From: Rheinheimera nanhaiensis E407-8
GTDB lineage: Bacteria > Pseudomonadota > Gammaproteobacteria > Enterobacterales > Alteromonadaceae
Length of the DNA stretch: 64,000 nucleotides
Direction of reading: 5' to 3'
NCBI RefSeq assembly: GCF_000296695.1
Contig: NZ_BAFK01000001.1
Span: 62,001 to 126,000, forward strand
The position numbers were made by a program, and so were the translations under genes. Positions 1 to 8,175 of the stretch are shown here, in pieces (the first letter of the stretch is position 1; each line of letters opens with the position of its first letter). The notes below the pieces were generated by a model, which searched no databases, was not told where the DNA came from, and saw nothing but the letters and a program-made list of their open reading frames with translations.

Positions 1-984
1 TGAAATGTAGTATGGTACGCCAAACCTTATTAGTTCACTGTTGTTGTCAAAGTTTTGCAGTAGAAAGTTTATGTTTTTGTTTTTATCTTTTTCAACTGTA
101 AATATGTTTGATGATTTAAAGTTTTCAAAATCTATTTTATCGTCAAAATCTTCGCTATTAAACGCGGTGTTTACTATTTTGTATATTTCATCAAAGTCGT
201 TTACAATAATCACGGTATTTATATTGTAATCTTCAAGAGAATCTAGTGTTATCGTGTCAGGAGTTTGTCTAGTGAAGAATATTCTTTTTGAACTGACGCT
301 TTTATCTTCCTTTGCGCCAGATACTGCATGGATTATATCTATTTCCCGATCAAGGCTGCAGCCTATATAAATAATGTTGCTTTCAGATATGTCGTTTTTT
401 AAAGCGTTAAGTATAGATTCATTTTTTGTTAGGCTTCTAATGTACTGCGCATCGGAAAATATTAAAGAGTCAGATTCTGAGTATGTTATTTCTTCAGTTG
501 CGCATCCATGTATTTTATAAAGTAAATGGTGGTCTCTAATTCTGTGCTGTAGTTTCTTGTATGGTAATACTTTTTTAATTTTCTTATTTTCTCGCTCTAT
601 AGCATCATCTATGTTTAACGTGTAGATGTACTTCCAATCATTATTGATAAAATCTTTTTTTAGTTTATCTAATTTTACTTCAGTGAAGTATGAGGTTAGA
701 TCCTGTATTATTAGTTCTTTTTTAGAGTGTTTGAGATATGACTTTGAAACTTTTTTTAGATCGGAATCTTTCAGGGCTGCTATTAGGTTTTCGTCAGCAC
801 TACTCTTAATAAGGGTTCTAATCATTATCTCTTTGAGCTGTTTTCCATCAGGAACTTTTGCGTTTTTCGCTTCACAGTTTCTTGTGAAACCAGATCCTAA
901 AATAGGAATTAATCCAGAGCTTAAAATGCAACTTTTTATTATTTCGACTGATTTATTAAATTCTTTATCTATTATGTTTATCAC
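1..984 (-). CDS. SIR2-like domain protein, partial (runs off left edge)
   Basis: An uninterrupted frame of 328 codons starts at GTG 984 and runs to base 1; the C-terminus lies outside the window. A stop codon sits directly upstream of the GTG, and an AAGAGG Shine-Dalgarno lies 6 nt before it. The SIR2_2-type fold is visible: IPILGSGF at residues 26-33 (NAD-binding glycine loop), TLNID at 122-126, the probable catalytic His in KIHG at 157-160, and YIGCSLD at 206-212. SIR2 proteins of this bacterial class commonly act as NAD+-depleting effectors in anti-phage systems; assigning defence here is inference. The DNA is far more AT-rich than the rest of the window, which suggests horizontal transfer. 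The domain after residue about 230 has no motif I recognise, so I cannot tell whether this is an Avs5/DSR-like or simpler SIR2 protein. Confidence 0.8.
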   Translation of the reverse strand, partial: MINIIDKEFNKSVEIIKSCILSSGLIPILGSGFTRNCEAKNAKVPDGKQLKEIMIRTLIKSSADENLIAALKDSDLKKVSKSYLKHSKKELIIQDLTSYFTEVKLDKLKKDFINNDWKYIYTLNIDDAIERENKKIKKVLPYKKLQHRIRDHHLLYKIHGCATEEITYSESDSLIFSDAQYIRSLTKNESILNALKNDISESNIIYIGCSLDREIDIIHAVSGAKEDKSVSSKRIFFTRQTPDTITLDSLEDYNINTVIIVNDFDEIYKIVNTAFNSEDFDDKIDFENFKSSNIFTVEKDKNKNINFLLQNFDNNSELIRFGVPYYIS

Positions 985-1214
985 TTATTGCCTCTTAGTC
1001 ATTAAATGGCTTATATTTTTGAATCGATAAGTATAAATACGAAATGCATTTCTTTACTGTCGTTGAGTTTTAATTATCGTGAAGATTGTTAACTAGATTA
1101 CTTAAAATCGTATACAGGTCAAGTAATTAGTTGTCTAGTTTAAGTCTTTCGAAATCCTTATTGCCGTCGGTACCTTGTCTTTCTTGAGTATCGTTTTTAA
1201 TATTAGGACGTTTT

Positions 1215-2258
1215 ATGCGCTGGAAGCGTTTTACTTTACCGCTATTACTGCTTTTCTCCCCGCTAGCCTTGAGCCAGAAGCAATATACCGAAGCGGCGTG
1301 TTTGCTGCTGCAGCACCAAATAGTGCAATTTGCTGCTCAGCCAAATAGCCATAACTACCTAAGCGCTAAGCGTGAAGTGGATAACCACTGCCTAAACCCG
1401 ATACCGGCACCGGTAAAAGATGTGGTGCTAACTAATATTCCTGCCAAACCCGTAACCGTTAGCAGCGTTAAAAACACCGTCACCACCAAGCCGGTTAACA
1501 CTGCAACTGCCACTAAAGCCACAACACCGCCGCCGGTTAAGCCTGCGCCCGCTGCAGCACCAAAACCAGCTGATGTACTAAAGGGCTATTTTGCCCCGGT
1601 AGCAGCACTTTTTGGTGCCATATTGGCACTGCTTGGCGGTATGCTGGCAATGCTGTTGTTGCTAGTTATTGTTGTCGTCTTGATAGGATTTATTGCCGCC
1701 CGCTACGGCGCACGTATTAAAGGTGCTATGGAGGAGCGGGCGCTGCATAAAGTGCTGGTGAAAGAGCTGCCGGCCAGTTATCAGCATTACCGTAACTTGG
1801 TCATACCCACTGCCAAAGGCGATTTTACCGAGGTAGACCACCTGGTGCTTAGCCCCTTTGGTATTTTTGTCATTGAAGTAAAAAACTACCGCGGCTGGAT
1901 TTTTGGTGGCGAAAAGCAGCCGCAGTGGACGCTACAGCGCTTTCGCAGCAAGCACCCGTTTATGAACCCGCTGCACCAAAACTACAAACATACGCAGGCG
2001 GTAAAACAGCTGCTGGGGTTAACTGGTAAAGATGCCGATAGCGTGCAGTCTATTGTCGCCTTTGGCCGACATGCCGAGTTTAAATTTCAAATACCGCCAA
2101 ACGTAATGTATACCTCGCTGGTGGGAGACTACATTAACGATTTTTATCAGCCCTGCTTTAGTGACGAGCAGATGCGCATGTTTAGCGCCCGGCTAAATAT
2201 GGCCAAAGCCGGTAAAAAGGTGCTGCGCAAACTGCATATGCAGCAGTTTGGTGCTTAG
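1215..2258 (+). CDS. Membrane-anchored NERD-domain protein (paralogue 1)
   Basis: This 347-residue protein has a signal peptide (about 1-20), a small extracytoplasmic segment with two Cys (C29, C59), a Thr/Pro/Ala-rich linker, a strong membrane segment (about 128-160) and a C-terminal NERD (nuclease-related) domain from about 175. The domain keeps the family's D..ExK core: D208 in EVDHLVL and E221/K223 in FVIEVKNY. The layout places NERD in the cytoplasm. NERD domains are related to restriction-endonuclease folds and are mostly uncharacterised. AGGA precedes the ATG. A paralogue at 6969-8156 has the same layout, including the N-terminal two-Cys segment. The substrate is unknown. Confidence 0.82.
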   Translation: MRWKRFTLPLLLLFSPLALSQKQYTEAACLLLQHQIVQFAAQPNSHNYLSAKREVDNHCLNPIPAPVKDVVLTNIPAKPVTVSSVKNTVTTKPVNTATATKATTPPPVKPAPAAAPKPADVLKGYFAPVAALFGAILALLGGMLAMLLLLVIVVVLIGFIAARYGARIKGAMEERALHKVLVKELPASYQHYRNLVIPTAKGDFTEVDHLVLSPFGIFVIEVKNYRGWIFGGEKQPQWTLQRFRSKHPFMNPLHQNYKHTQAVKQLLGLTGKDADSVQSIVAFGRHAEFKFQIPPNVMYTSLVGDYINDFYQPCFSDEQMRMFSARLNMAKAGKKVLRKLHMQQFGA

Positions 2259-2313
2259 CTTTGATTATTCGGAGTAGGGTAAGATGTAATCGGTTGGCTT
2301 CGTCGGTTTGATG

Positions 2314-2904
2314 TTAGAACATCAGTGCTTGTCTAAATATCTGCTTTAGAGGTTCAAGGTTCAGGTTAGCACCGGCAATATTTGCATTTACCCATTGTTG
2401 CTGCGATATGGGCGGCCAGAGAATTTCGTAGCCCAGCAGAAATGCCATTTCTTCGAAAAAGAAGCGTTGCGCCCGCCCGTTGCCGTCTCGGAAGGGGTGC
2501 AACATGTTTAGTTCGCAATATAAGTCAGCCATTGCATCGGCCATCATGTCTTTGCTGCTAATCTGCTCAAGGGCAGGGATAAGCGCTATCAGTTTGTCAG
2601 CCTCTGGCTCTATGCGTTGACAGTTACAGAATCGAGTTGTGCCTTTGCTAATGTCTACGGTACGAAGTTGACCTGCCCAGGCGTATATATCCTGAAAAAG
2701 CTGATAATGCAGATGTTGTAAGTGTGCCAGTGTCAGTTGTTCTAACGAGGTAAGTGCTGATTGGTAGTTTCGATATCGGGCTAAGCTTAAAGCAGCCTCT
2801 GCTTCGGCCAGTTCTTTTGTATTGCGGATATTCAACAGATTAACTAGGACATCGCTGGCTGGGTAGCAATACACATCCTGCAAAACGCCATATTTATCGC
2901 GCAT
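2314..2904 (-). CDS. fic: Fic family AMPylase toxin
   Basis: This 196-residue protein resembles E. coli Fic in length and overall pattern. It carries a complete Fic motif, HPFRDGNGRAQR (H136 to R147), fitting HxFx(D/E)GNGRxxR; the His and the Asp/Asn/Arg set are needed for ATP binding and adenylyl transfer. E. coli K-12 Fic has a degenerate version (HPFRVGSG), so this copy is better preserved. Its start overlaps the end of a 52-residue gene bearing the class I Fic inhibitory motif, making a toxin-antitoxin unit. By analogy with VbhT the targets may include DNA gyrase or topoisomerase IV, but this is not visible here. Confidence 0.9.
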   Translation of the reverse strand: MRDKYGVLQDVYCYPASDVLVNLLNIRNTKELAEAEAALSLARYRNYQSALTSLEQLTLAHLQHLHYQLFQDIYAWAGQLRTVDISKGTTRFCNCQRIEPEADKLIALIPALEQISSKDMMADAMADLYCELNMLHPFRDGNGRAQRFFFEEMAFLLGYEILWPPISQQQWVNANIAGANLNLEPLKQIFRQALMF

Positions 2905-3052
2905 ACTGACGGCGTAACTGCTCGATAGTTTTACCCTTGTTTTCTTGTTTCAACCGCATACCTTCGTATTGCAGGCTGGTTTCATAGTTTTGCGGATTAG
3001 GTATAAACTTAACCGGCTTTTCTTTAACGCTGTGGGGATAGGGCTTAGTCAT
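2894..3052 (-). CDS. yhfG: YhfG-like class I Fic antitoxin
   Basis: A 52-residue gene with an excellent Shine-Dalgarno (AGGAGG, 4 nt before the ATG at 3052). Its last 11 bases overlap the fic start, so the two are probably translationally coupled. Residues 22-31 read NYETSLQYEG, containing S26-LQY-E30-G31, a match to the (S/T)xxxE(G/N) inhibitory motif whose Glu blocks the ATP site of class I Fic proteins. The NY.TS..YEG pattern recalls E. coli YhfG (DUF2559), encoded beside fic there. Order, overlap and motif together support an antitoxin role. Confidence 0.8.
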   Translation of the reverse strand: MTKPYPHSVKEKPVKFIPNPQNYETSLQYEGMRLKQENKGKTIEQLRRQYAR

Positions 3053-3163
3053 ATTTCCTCCTGACAGTGGCTAAAGTTTACTCTGTTAATACCGTTACTG
3101 CCAGTTTGTGGCTATGTCTCAATTGCAACTGAACTGCCTGAATGTGACGAAACTGCAATGTTT

Positions 3164-3595
3164 TTACTCATACCGCTGGCATTCAAATACCAGCTGACCC
3201 GTTGGATAAGGTTCTGCTTTATCGCCATAATGCAGCAGTTCCAGCCTGCTGTGATGTTTGCCTGTGCCAGGGTTGAAATAAGATGCGCTGTAAGCTCTTA
3301 CCGGCGCAGCCGGCGCCGGTGGCTGCACTTGCAGATAAAAATCCAGAATATGCGGTATGTCGGTAATGTCGGTGCGGTTAACACTCACTATAAACGTATG
3401 GTCTTTTACAGTGAATAGTGGCTTGGCAGCAGGGTTTGCTGCATCCAGCATTACTGTGCGCTCTTGTATGTCGTCCAGACTAAAGCCGGGATAATCAAGC
3501 GGGATCAAGTTACAGCTGAGTTCCAGTTGAGTCAGGCTGGCTTGTGATGCGGTGCTAAACACAGCGGCAAGCATAGTGATCAGAATTTTGGACAT
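3164..3595 (-). CDS. Exported protein of unknown function
   Basis: A 143-residue protein with a clear N-terminal signal peptide (cleavage probably after ASQA, about residue 19) and a mature part with two well-spaced Cys (in ELSCNL near the N-terminus and VFECQR at the C-terminus), possibly one disulfide. No family recognised. AGGGA lies about 9 nt before the ATG and overlaps the stop codon of the 44-residue gene upstream, suggesting translational coupling. It is last in a run of four minus-strand genes (5164 to 3164). Confidence 0.6.
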   Translation of the reverse strand: MSKILITMLAAVFSTASQASLTQLELSCNLIPLDYPGFSLDDIQERTVMLDAANPAAKPLFTVKDHTFIVSVNRTDITDIPHILDFYLQVQPPAPAAPVRAYSASYFNPGTGKHHSRLELLHYGDKAEPYPTGQLVFECQRYE

Positions 3596-3607
3596 CGCGC
3601 GAAATCC

Positions 3608-3742
3608 CTACCGCGAATATGGTATTTCGCGCTGGGTTTGCCAGTCACTTTGCAAAATCCACAGCATGCCAAGCGCGAACAGGACGCAAAATGCACTAAT
3701 GCCTGTGCCGAACAATAAGGCTTTGGGTTTATGGATAAACAT
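3608..3742 (-). CDS. Small single-span membrane protein (44 aa)
   Basis: A 44-codon frame between two same-strand genes. It has a short basic start, a hydrophobic helix (about residues 8-30) and a polar tail, as expected for a small inner-membrane protein. ATG 3742 is the only usable start because an in-frame stop lies three codons upstream. No strong ribosome-binding site is visible. Its TAG stop forms part of the AGGGA site of the next gene, which supports it being real. Function unknown. Confidence 0.45.
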   Translation of the reverse strand: MFIHKPKALLFGTGISAFCVLFALGMLWILQSDWQTQREIPYSR

Positions 3743-3767
3743 ATGTAATTAAGCGTTGCAGCTACCG

Positions 3768-4289
3768 TTAGTGACGACTTTGCCTAAATTGCGGCAGCAG
3801 TTTACATTTTTGCAGTGATGGATCCTCTGCGCAGTCTGCAACCGCCAGTTCAACACAATGCTCAGCCGTAATGGTAAAAACCATGACTTTGTCATGCAGC
3901 CATTGCCGTGATTGAAGTTCGCACTCGCTGTAACCTGATGCCTGCAGGTAGCTTGCAGTTGGGTAGTGGATAAGCTGCGGCAGTATTATGGCACTGGCCA
4001 GACCGCCAAAAAAAATCAGGCTGGCGGTTTTGTTTTGACTGGCACTCACCGTTTTACCCTGCAGTTTTCGGATGCCAAAATACACCAACATACAGCCAAT
4101 AAGTGCGGCACCAAAACAGTAAAAAGCACCTTTGTTAAGCGTGACCGCTGCTGAATGGTTCAGCAACCCCTGAAACAGTAAAGACAGGTAATACCCGAAG
4201 TAGACAAAACCAAAACCTGTTAATAAAGCGAATACTGCCAGCCCGGCAGCTAACTGCCACCGAGCTAATTCATTTTCATCTCTTTGCAT
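3768..4289 (-). CDS. Inner-membrane protein, candidate immunity/partner of upstream gene
   Basis: A 173-residue protein with three hydrophobic spans (about 14-37, 52-73 and 88-108) and a polar Cys-containing C-terminal domain (Cys in YSECELQS, EHCVEL, ADCAED and QKCKLL), probably periplasmic and disulfide-bonded. Its ATG overlaps the stop of the upstream gene as TAATG, so the two are tightly coupled. A multi-span partner directly after a hydrophobic pore-like protein is the arrangement of pore-forming bacteriocin/effector immunity pairs; that role is inference only. Confidence 0.55.
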   Translation of the reverse strand: MQRDENELARWQLAAGLAVFALLTGFGFVYFGYYLSLLFQGLLNHSAAVTLNKGAFYCFGAALIGCMLVYFGIRKLQGKTVSASQNKTASLIFFGGLASAIILPQLIHYPTASYLQASGYSECELQSRQWLHDKVMVFTITAEHCVELAVADCAEDPSLQKCKLLPQFRQSRH

Positions 4290-5164
4290 TAAAACAGCCT
4301 TGGTGACAGAAAACGGTCTAACTGGTGTTTGGCAGTATCAATAATAATGCGCCTGGCCGAGTCAACAATATAATCCAGTACTGGCTTAGCCGCTTTGGCT
4401 GCTGTTCGGGCGGCTCTGTTCTGCATATCTTGTTTCAGTTGCTGTGCATAGCTCTGTGTTCTGTTAGATAGCTCTTCTAAACCTTGTACAACCTTGTCGG
4501 AAATCCCGTACTTTTCATCCAGCGAGTTAAGTGCAGGTGTTAATAGCAAACCTACCAATACCACCGCGGCAATAGGTCCTACAGCTATACCTATTGCTGC
4601 GCCAACCGCAATTGCTCCCCAGGCTACGCCGGCAGTAATGGCAATTTTCACCACATCAACCGCTAAATTACCAATTAACTGGGTAAGTGTTGCTTCATCG
4701 CGTAAAAAATAATCGGCAATTCGATAAGCGCCGACCAGAAACAACGTAAGGATGCCCCCGGCTCTAACGGATGCTTGAGCAGCATGTTTACCTAAGCCAA
4801 GTGCCATTACCTGAGTGTTGTTTGCCAAATAACGGGTGCCAGTTAATGTCCTGCGAAGACCTGCACGACCTTTAAGAATGATGTACGATTTACCGTTGTA
4901 GGATTTTACGTAAGCCTGACCCATGCCACCTAGTGCATAACCGAGCTGCGCGAGTTTAGAAACGTCACCACCTAAGGCCAGATAGTTAGCGCCGAACTCT
5001 ACAGTCCCACGCAACTGCTCCCATAAAGACTTTGCCTGCGGCTTACCTTTTGCTGCTTGATCATTAACGATTTCAGTCATCATCTCGGGTGAAATGACAC
5101 AGACTTCGTGTTGATTTTCCTGAATGACGCGCTGCATATTACGTTTTTGGTAATCCGTTAGCAT
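4289..5164 (-). CDS. Hydrophobic-core protein, possible pore-forming effector
   Basis: I chose ATG 5164 (291 aa) over an in-frame ATG at 5203 because AAAGGA lies about 8 nt upstream of it. The N-terminal half is soluble and basic. Residues about 130-150 and 170-215 are strongly hydrophobic and rich in Gly/Ala (AVGAAIGIAVGPIAAVV), followed by LNSLDEKYGIS and an amphipathic basic C-terminus. The GxxxG-rich stretch followed by LNxxDxxxxxS resembles the layout of E. coli YafU and of hydrophobic hairpins in some pore-forming toxins, recalled by eye. There is no signal peptide. A coupled membrane gene follows. Function is unproven. Confidence 0.5.
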   Translation of the reverse strand: MLTDYQKRNMQRVIQENQHEVCVISPEMMTEIVNDQAAKGKPQAKSLWEQLRGTVEFGANYLALGGDVSKLAQLGYALGGMGQAYVKSYNGKSYIILKGRAGLRRTLTGTRYLANNTQVMALGLGKHAAQASVRAGGILTLFLVGAYRIADYFLRDEATLTQLIGNLAVDVVKIAITAGVAWGAIAVGAAIGIAVGPIAAVVLVGLLLTPALNSLDEKYGISDKVVQGLEELSNRTQSYAQQLKQDMQNRAARTAAKAAKPVLDYIVDSARRIIIDTAKHQLDRFLSPRLF

Positions 5165-5370
5165 GGTATGTCCTTTCGCTAAGTATTGAAAATATGCGCT
5201 CAAGTTTAAACATCGAATTCTTTTTGTTCAAATTTAATTTACATTTTGTTTAACGTGGCGAAGGTGTTCTCTGCCTGATTATCTTTGGTAGGTTGGGCAA
5301 ATTGTGTTTGATTTCTTGTGCGCCTGTGGTGCACATAGCAAACTAAAAATGGCTTAACTTACGCTAAAGC

Positions 5371-5616
5371 TTACTTAAACCTCACCTGCTGCAAATGCGG
5401 ATTTTGCACCGTGACTTCCAATAGTGCTATGTCTTCCAGCAGCACTAGCTGCTCGGCTTGATGCTGCTGGATAACTAAACATTCCTGCCGCTGGTCGTTG
5501 TAGCGGGTGATGAGCGCCGTGCCGGTGAACACGGCGCCTGAGCTTAGTGTGAGCTTAAGCGGGTAGTGGTACAGACACACTATTTCAATATAGTCATGTA
5601 AGTCACATTTGAGCAT
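5371..5616 (-). CDS. rof: Rho-binding antiterminator, Rof (YaeO)-like
   Basis: This 81-residue protein matches the Rof/YaeO pattern: a CDxxDYIEIxCxYxxPLxLTL opening, a small central sheet and a closing EDIALLEV segment. E. coli Rof binds the Rho primary RNA site and inhibits Rho-dependent termination. This fits the family in length and fold pattern, but sequence identity is modest. It begins 11 nt after the PepSY gene on the same strand, so the two may be co-transcribed. Confidence 0.7.
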   Translation of the reverse strand: MLKCDLHDYIEIVCLYHYPLKLTLSSGAVFTGTALITRYNDQRQECLVIQQHQAEQLVLLEDIALLEVTVQNPHLQQVRFK

Positions 5617-5627
5617 AAGGCCCCCGA

Positions 5628-6371
5628 TTAGTTTGCCGGTAAGTTACTAACGGCCAGTTTACGCCTGGGCCGGTAGCGCTGCCATAGCAGCAGTATGCCG
5701 GTGAGGGTAAACAGCAAAGACGCGCCAGCGGTGGTGATAAGCAGCGGGTTATTAAAGTCGCTGCGGGTGTCGTAATCCATAATATGCAGCATCCAGAAAA
5801 AGTCGAACCAGCGCCAGCTGTCGGTGCGCACCCTAAGCACAGCGCCGGTGGCCGGGTCGAGATAAAAATGTGTGTTGTCACTGTCGTTAAACTGCAGCTG
5901 CCATAGTGGCGTGGGTAAATGGCGCACTTCGGCGGGCGCTTGTTGCAGTAGTGTGATGCCGCTGAATGCGCCATCGCCCAGATACTGTGCCTGTGCCAGT
6001 TGGGTTATTTGCTGCTCAGATAGCGGCGTTAATAACCGGCCATCAGCACTGCTGTAACGATACTGCTTACCGGCATCGTCAACCAGATACACCGGCATGG
6101 CGATAAGCTGCTGCTGATTGCTATTCGGATTATTTAAGCTTAGTTGTTGGCTAAAGCTTAGCTGTGCCTTGGTGCTATGCTGTGCCAGCACCGACGCCGG
6201 GCTTACCTGTGCCTGCTGCCAATTCACCACAGGCTGCTGGCGTAAATGTTCGCCGCGTACCTGTTCAATTGGCAAGATTGCCATTATCAGGCCACTTAAA
6301 AACCACAACAGGATTTGCACGGCAAGAATCAGCCCCAGCCAGTTGTGCAGACGGCGACAGCTTTTCAACAT
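5628..6371 (-). CDS. PepSY-domain membrane protein
   Basis: A 247-residue protein with an N-terminal membrane helix (RLHNWLGLILAVQILLWF, about 6-33, with the His/Trp pattern of PepSY-associated transmembrane proteins), an extracytoplasmic PepSY region (about 75-180, including DPATGAVLRV) and a second helix (about 209-230) before a basic tail. Relatives often sit near iron-uptake or reductase genes. Neighbours here give no specific role. Confidence 0.75.
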   Translation of the reverse strand: MLKSCRRLHNWLGLILAVQILLWFLSGLIMAILPIEQVRGEHLRQQPVVNWQQAQVSPASVLAQHSTKAQLSFSQQLSLNNPNSNQQQLIAMPVYLVDDAGKQYRYSSADGRLLTPLSEQQITQLAQAQYLGDGAFSGITLLQQAPAEVRHLPTPLWQLQFNDSDNTHFYLDPATGAVLRVRTDSWRWFDFFWMLHIMDYDTRSDFNNPLLITTAGASLLFTLTGILLLWQRYRPRRKLAVSNLPAN

Positions 6372-6428
6372 AACAGATTATCTCTTTAGCATAATCTGCC
6401 TATAACAGCAGAAACTGGCGGCCAAAGT

Positions 6429-6449
6429 AAAGCGGCAAAATGCCGCTTT
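6429..6449 (-). terminator. Hairpin at 3' end of the 6476-6697 gene
   Basis: AAAGCGGCA / TGCCGCTTT forms a 9-bp perfect stem with a 3-nt loop, 27 nt beyond the stop codon of the minus-strand gene at 6476. There is no long T-run, so termination efficiency is uncertain; it may simply protect a 3' end. Confidence 0.5.
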
Positions 6450-6475
6450 GTTGGGTCAGTAAACTGCCAGTGTAA

Positions 6476-6697
6476 CTAGTACTGGCGGCTGCGGCGGTTG
6501 TCGCGGACAAGCCACCAGATTAAATAGCCGACAATAATAACCGGCAATATGGTGACTGCCAGGCTGATAACCACACCCAAAATGGCGCCGAAAATGCCGA
6601 TCGCAATACCAAAGGCGGCGGCCAGTATGGCTAATAAGGTGGGCAGGCAGTAAATGCCGACAATGATTAATAATACGATGGCAACTGTTCTGGTCAT
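6476..6697 (-). CDS. Small two-span hydrophobic membrane protein
   Basis: A 73-residue protein starting at ATG 6697, preceded by AAAGGA at 7 nt; this beats the longer in-frame start at 6733. It is almost wholly hydrophobic: two spans (about 3-40 with a Gly-rich turn, then 45-62) ending in a basic tail. It resembles small phage-shock-like or DUF-type envelope proteins, but I recognise no family. A hairpin follows. Confidence 0.55.
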   Translation of the reverse strand: MTRTVAIVLLIIVGIYCLPTLLAILAAAFGIAIGIFGAILGVVISLAVTILPVIIVGYLIWWLVRDNRRSRQY

Positions 6698-6968
6698 CTT
6701 GAGATCCTTTATAACGGTGAGTGTAATTACCATGTTGTAATCAATAGCCGTGCCATTATTTATTTTGTTTTAAATCATGCATTTAAATTCTGTTTCGTTC
6801 TGCGCTAAACGGCTGGTCTGCACGATTTGGCGAAATTAACTATTTATTGGTGAAAACCCTAAAAGTAAACAGCCGTCGCGTTGTTAACCCGTCGTGCTGT
6901 TAACATTAAAGGCTGTTAATTTTTGCGGTTGCTGCTAGCATAGAACCAGATTATTTCAGGGATGACCC

Positions 6969-8156
6969 ATGCGCGTTGTAGGACTAAGTTGCTTATTACT
7001 CTTGTTATTGTCGCCGCTGCTGTATGCCCAGCAGCGTTTAAGCGAGGGCGCCTGTATTTTGCTGCTGCAGCAAATAGACCGCTTTAGCCAGCAAAAACAG
7101 AGCAGTAACTACCGCAACGCCAAACGCGAGTACGATTTATATTGCCAGCCAGTGGCACAACCGCCAAAGCCGCAGGTGGCTGCGCCGGTGGCAAAGGCGC
7201 CGGTGCCGACAGCACCCGCGCCTCAAGCGCAAGGGCCCGAAGCAGCAAAACCAAACCCGGCAGCGCAGCCAACAGCGCAGCCAATACAGCCGCAAACAGC
7301 AAAAGATCTTGATACCGCGCCGCAAACCGCCGCACAGCCAAAGCCGGCCACGGATGCTGCAGCGCCAACACACGCTAAGGCCGAAACCACAACAGGTGTG
7401 GCCGCCGATAACCCCTCTGAGGCAGGCCAAACGGCAGACGCAACACCGCACCCTGAGGAGGCGGCGCAAGCCCTGCCGGCACCTGCGCTAACAGCAGCAG
7501 CTGCCAGCACTGATACGCCAGCAGCGAACCTCAGCGCTGATGCGCTACTGATGCGTATTCTCACCAGTATTCCGTTGATTGCCGCCAACCTGGTGGCGTT
7601 GTTACTGCTGGTGTTTTTAATTACCTCCTGGTTTGGCCTTAACTTACCCGGTTTTAAAGGGGTGTTTGCCGAATACAAGCTAAACCGGCTGTTACGCTGG
7701 CGCTTACCGGCGCAGTATCAGCATTTTCGTAAACTGAAATTGTTCACCAGTAAAGATGAGCCGGTCGTGGTTGATCATCTGGTATTAAGCCCCTGCGGCA
7801 TTTTTGTCATTCTGGTAAAAAGTGATCGTGGCCGCATTTGGGGCAGTGACACCCAGGCGAACTGGGTAAGGCAGTATTTTGGCCGCAAAAGCCAGTTAAT
7901 GAATCCGCTGCATCAGAACTTTAAAAACACCGAAGCGGTGCGCAACTTGCTGCAAATGTCTGCTTACGATGCCACCGAGCAGTTGCACTCGGTGGTGGCG
8001 TTTAACCGGGTGGCCAGGTTTGAGTCGGCCATGCCGGTCAATGTCTGTTATGTCGATGGTGTGGCCGCTTTTATTAAAAGCTTTACCCAGCCGTGCTTAA
8101 CTGACGAGCAACTGCAGCGCTTTGCTGCGGTGCTCAAGCAGGCCAGCACCGGCTAA
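6969..8156 (+). CDS. Membrane NERD-domain protein lacking catalytic Glu (paralogue 2)
   Basis: A 395-residue paralogue of the 1215-2258 protein: signal peptide (1-20), the same two-Cys segment (C29, C59), a much longer Ala/Pro/Gln linker (about 62-190), one membrane span (about 200-222) and a NERD domain. D269 in VVDHLVL is kept, but the ExK motif has become L282-V-K284 in FVILVKSD, so the Glu expected to hold metal is missing. It is probably a non-catalytic partner or decoy of the first paralogue. The linker expansion is typical of low-complexity drift. Confidence 0.8.
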   Translation: MRVVGLSCLLLLLLSPLLYAQQRLSEGACILLLQQIDRFSQQKQSSNYRNAKREYDLYCQPVAQPPKPQVAAPVAKAPVPTAPAPQAQGPEAAKPNPAAQPTAQPIQPQTAKDLDTAPQTAAQPKPATDAAAPTHAKAETTTGVAADNPSEAGQTADATPHPEEAAQALPAPALTAAAASTDTPAANLSADALLMRILTSIPLIAANLVALLLLVFLITSWFGLNLPGFKGVFAEYKLNRLLRWRLPAQYQHFRKLKLFTSKDEPVVVDHLVLSPCGIFVILVKSDRGRIWGSDTQANWVRQYFGRKSQLMNPLHQNFKNTEAVRNLLQMSAYDATEQLHSVVAFNRVARFESAMPVNVCYVDGVAAFIKSFTQPCLTDEQLQRFAAVLKQASTG

Positions 8157-8175
8157 GGTCAGATTGTGACTAAGG

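Noticed and set aside
41-1030. Plus-strand open frames at 41-229 and 626-1030
   Set aside because: They lie opposite the SIR2 gene, have no ribosome-binding sites, and their Ser/Phe/Leu-rich translations are what the antisense of an AT-rich gene gives.
7084-7678. Several long minus-strand frames opposite the second NERD gene
   Set aside because: They are antisense to the repetitive Ala/Pro/Gln linker. The NERD frame has a signal peptide, a paralogue and domain support.
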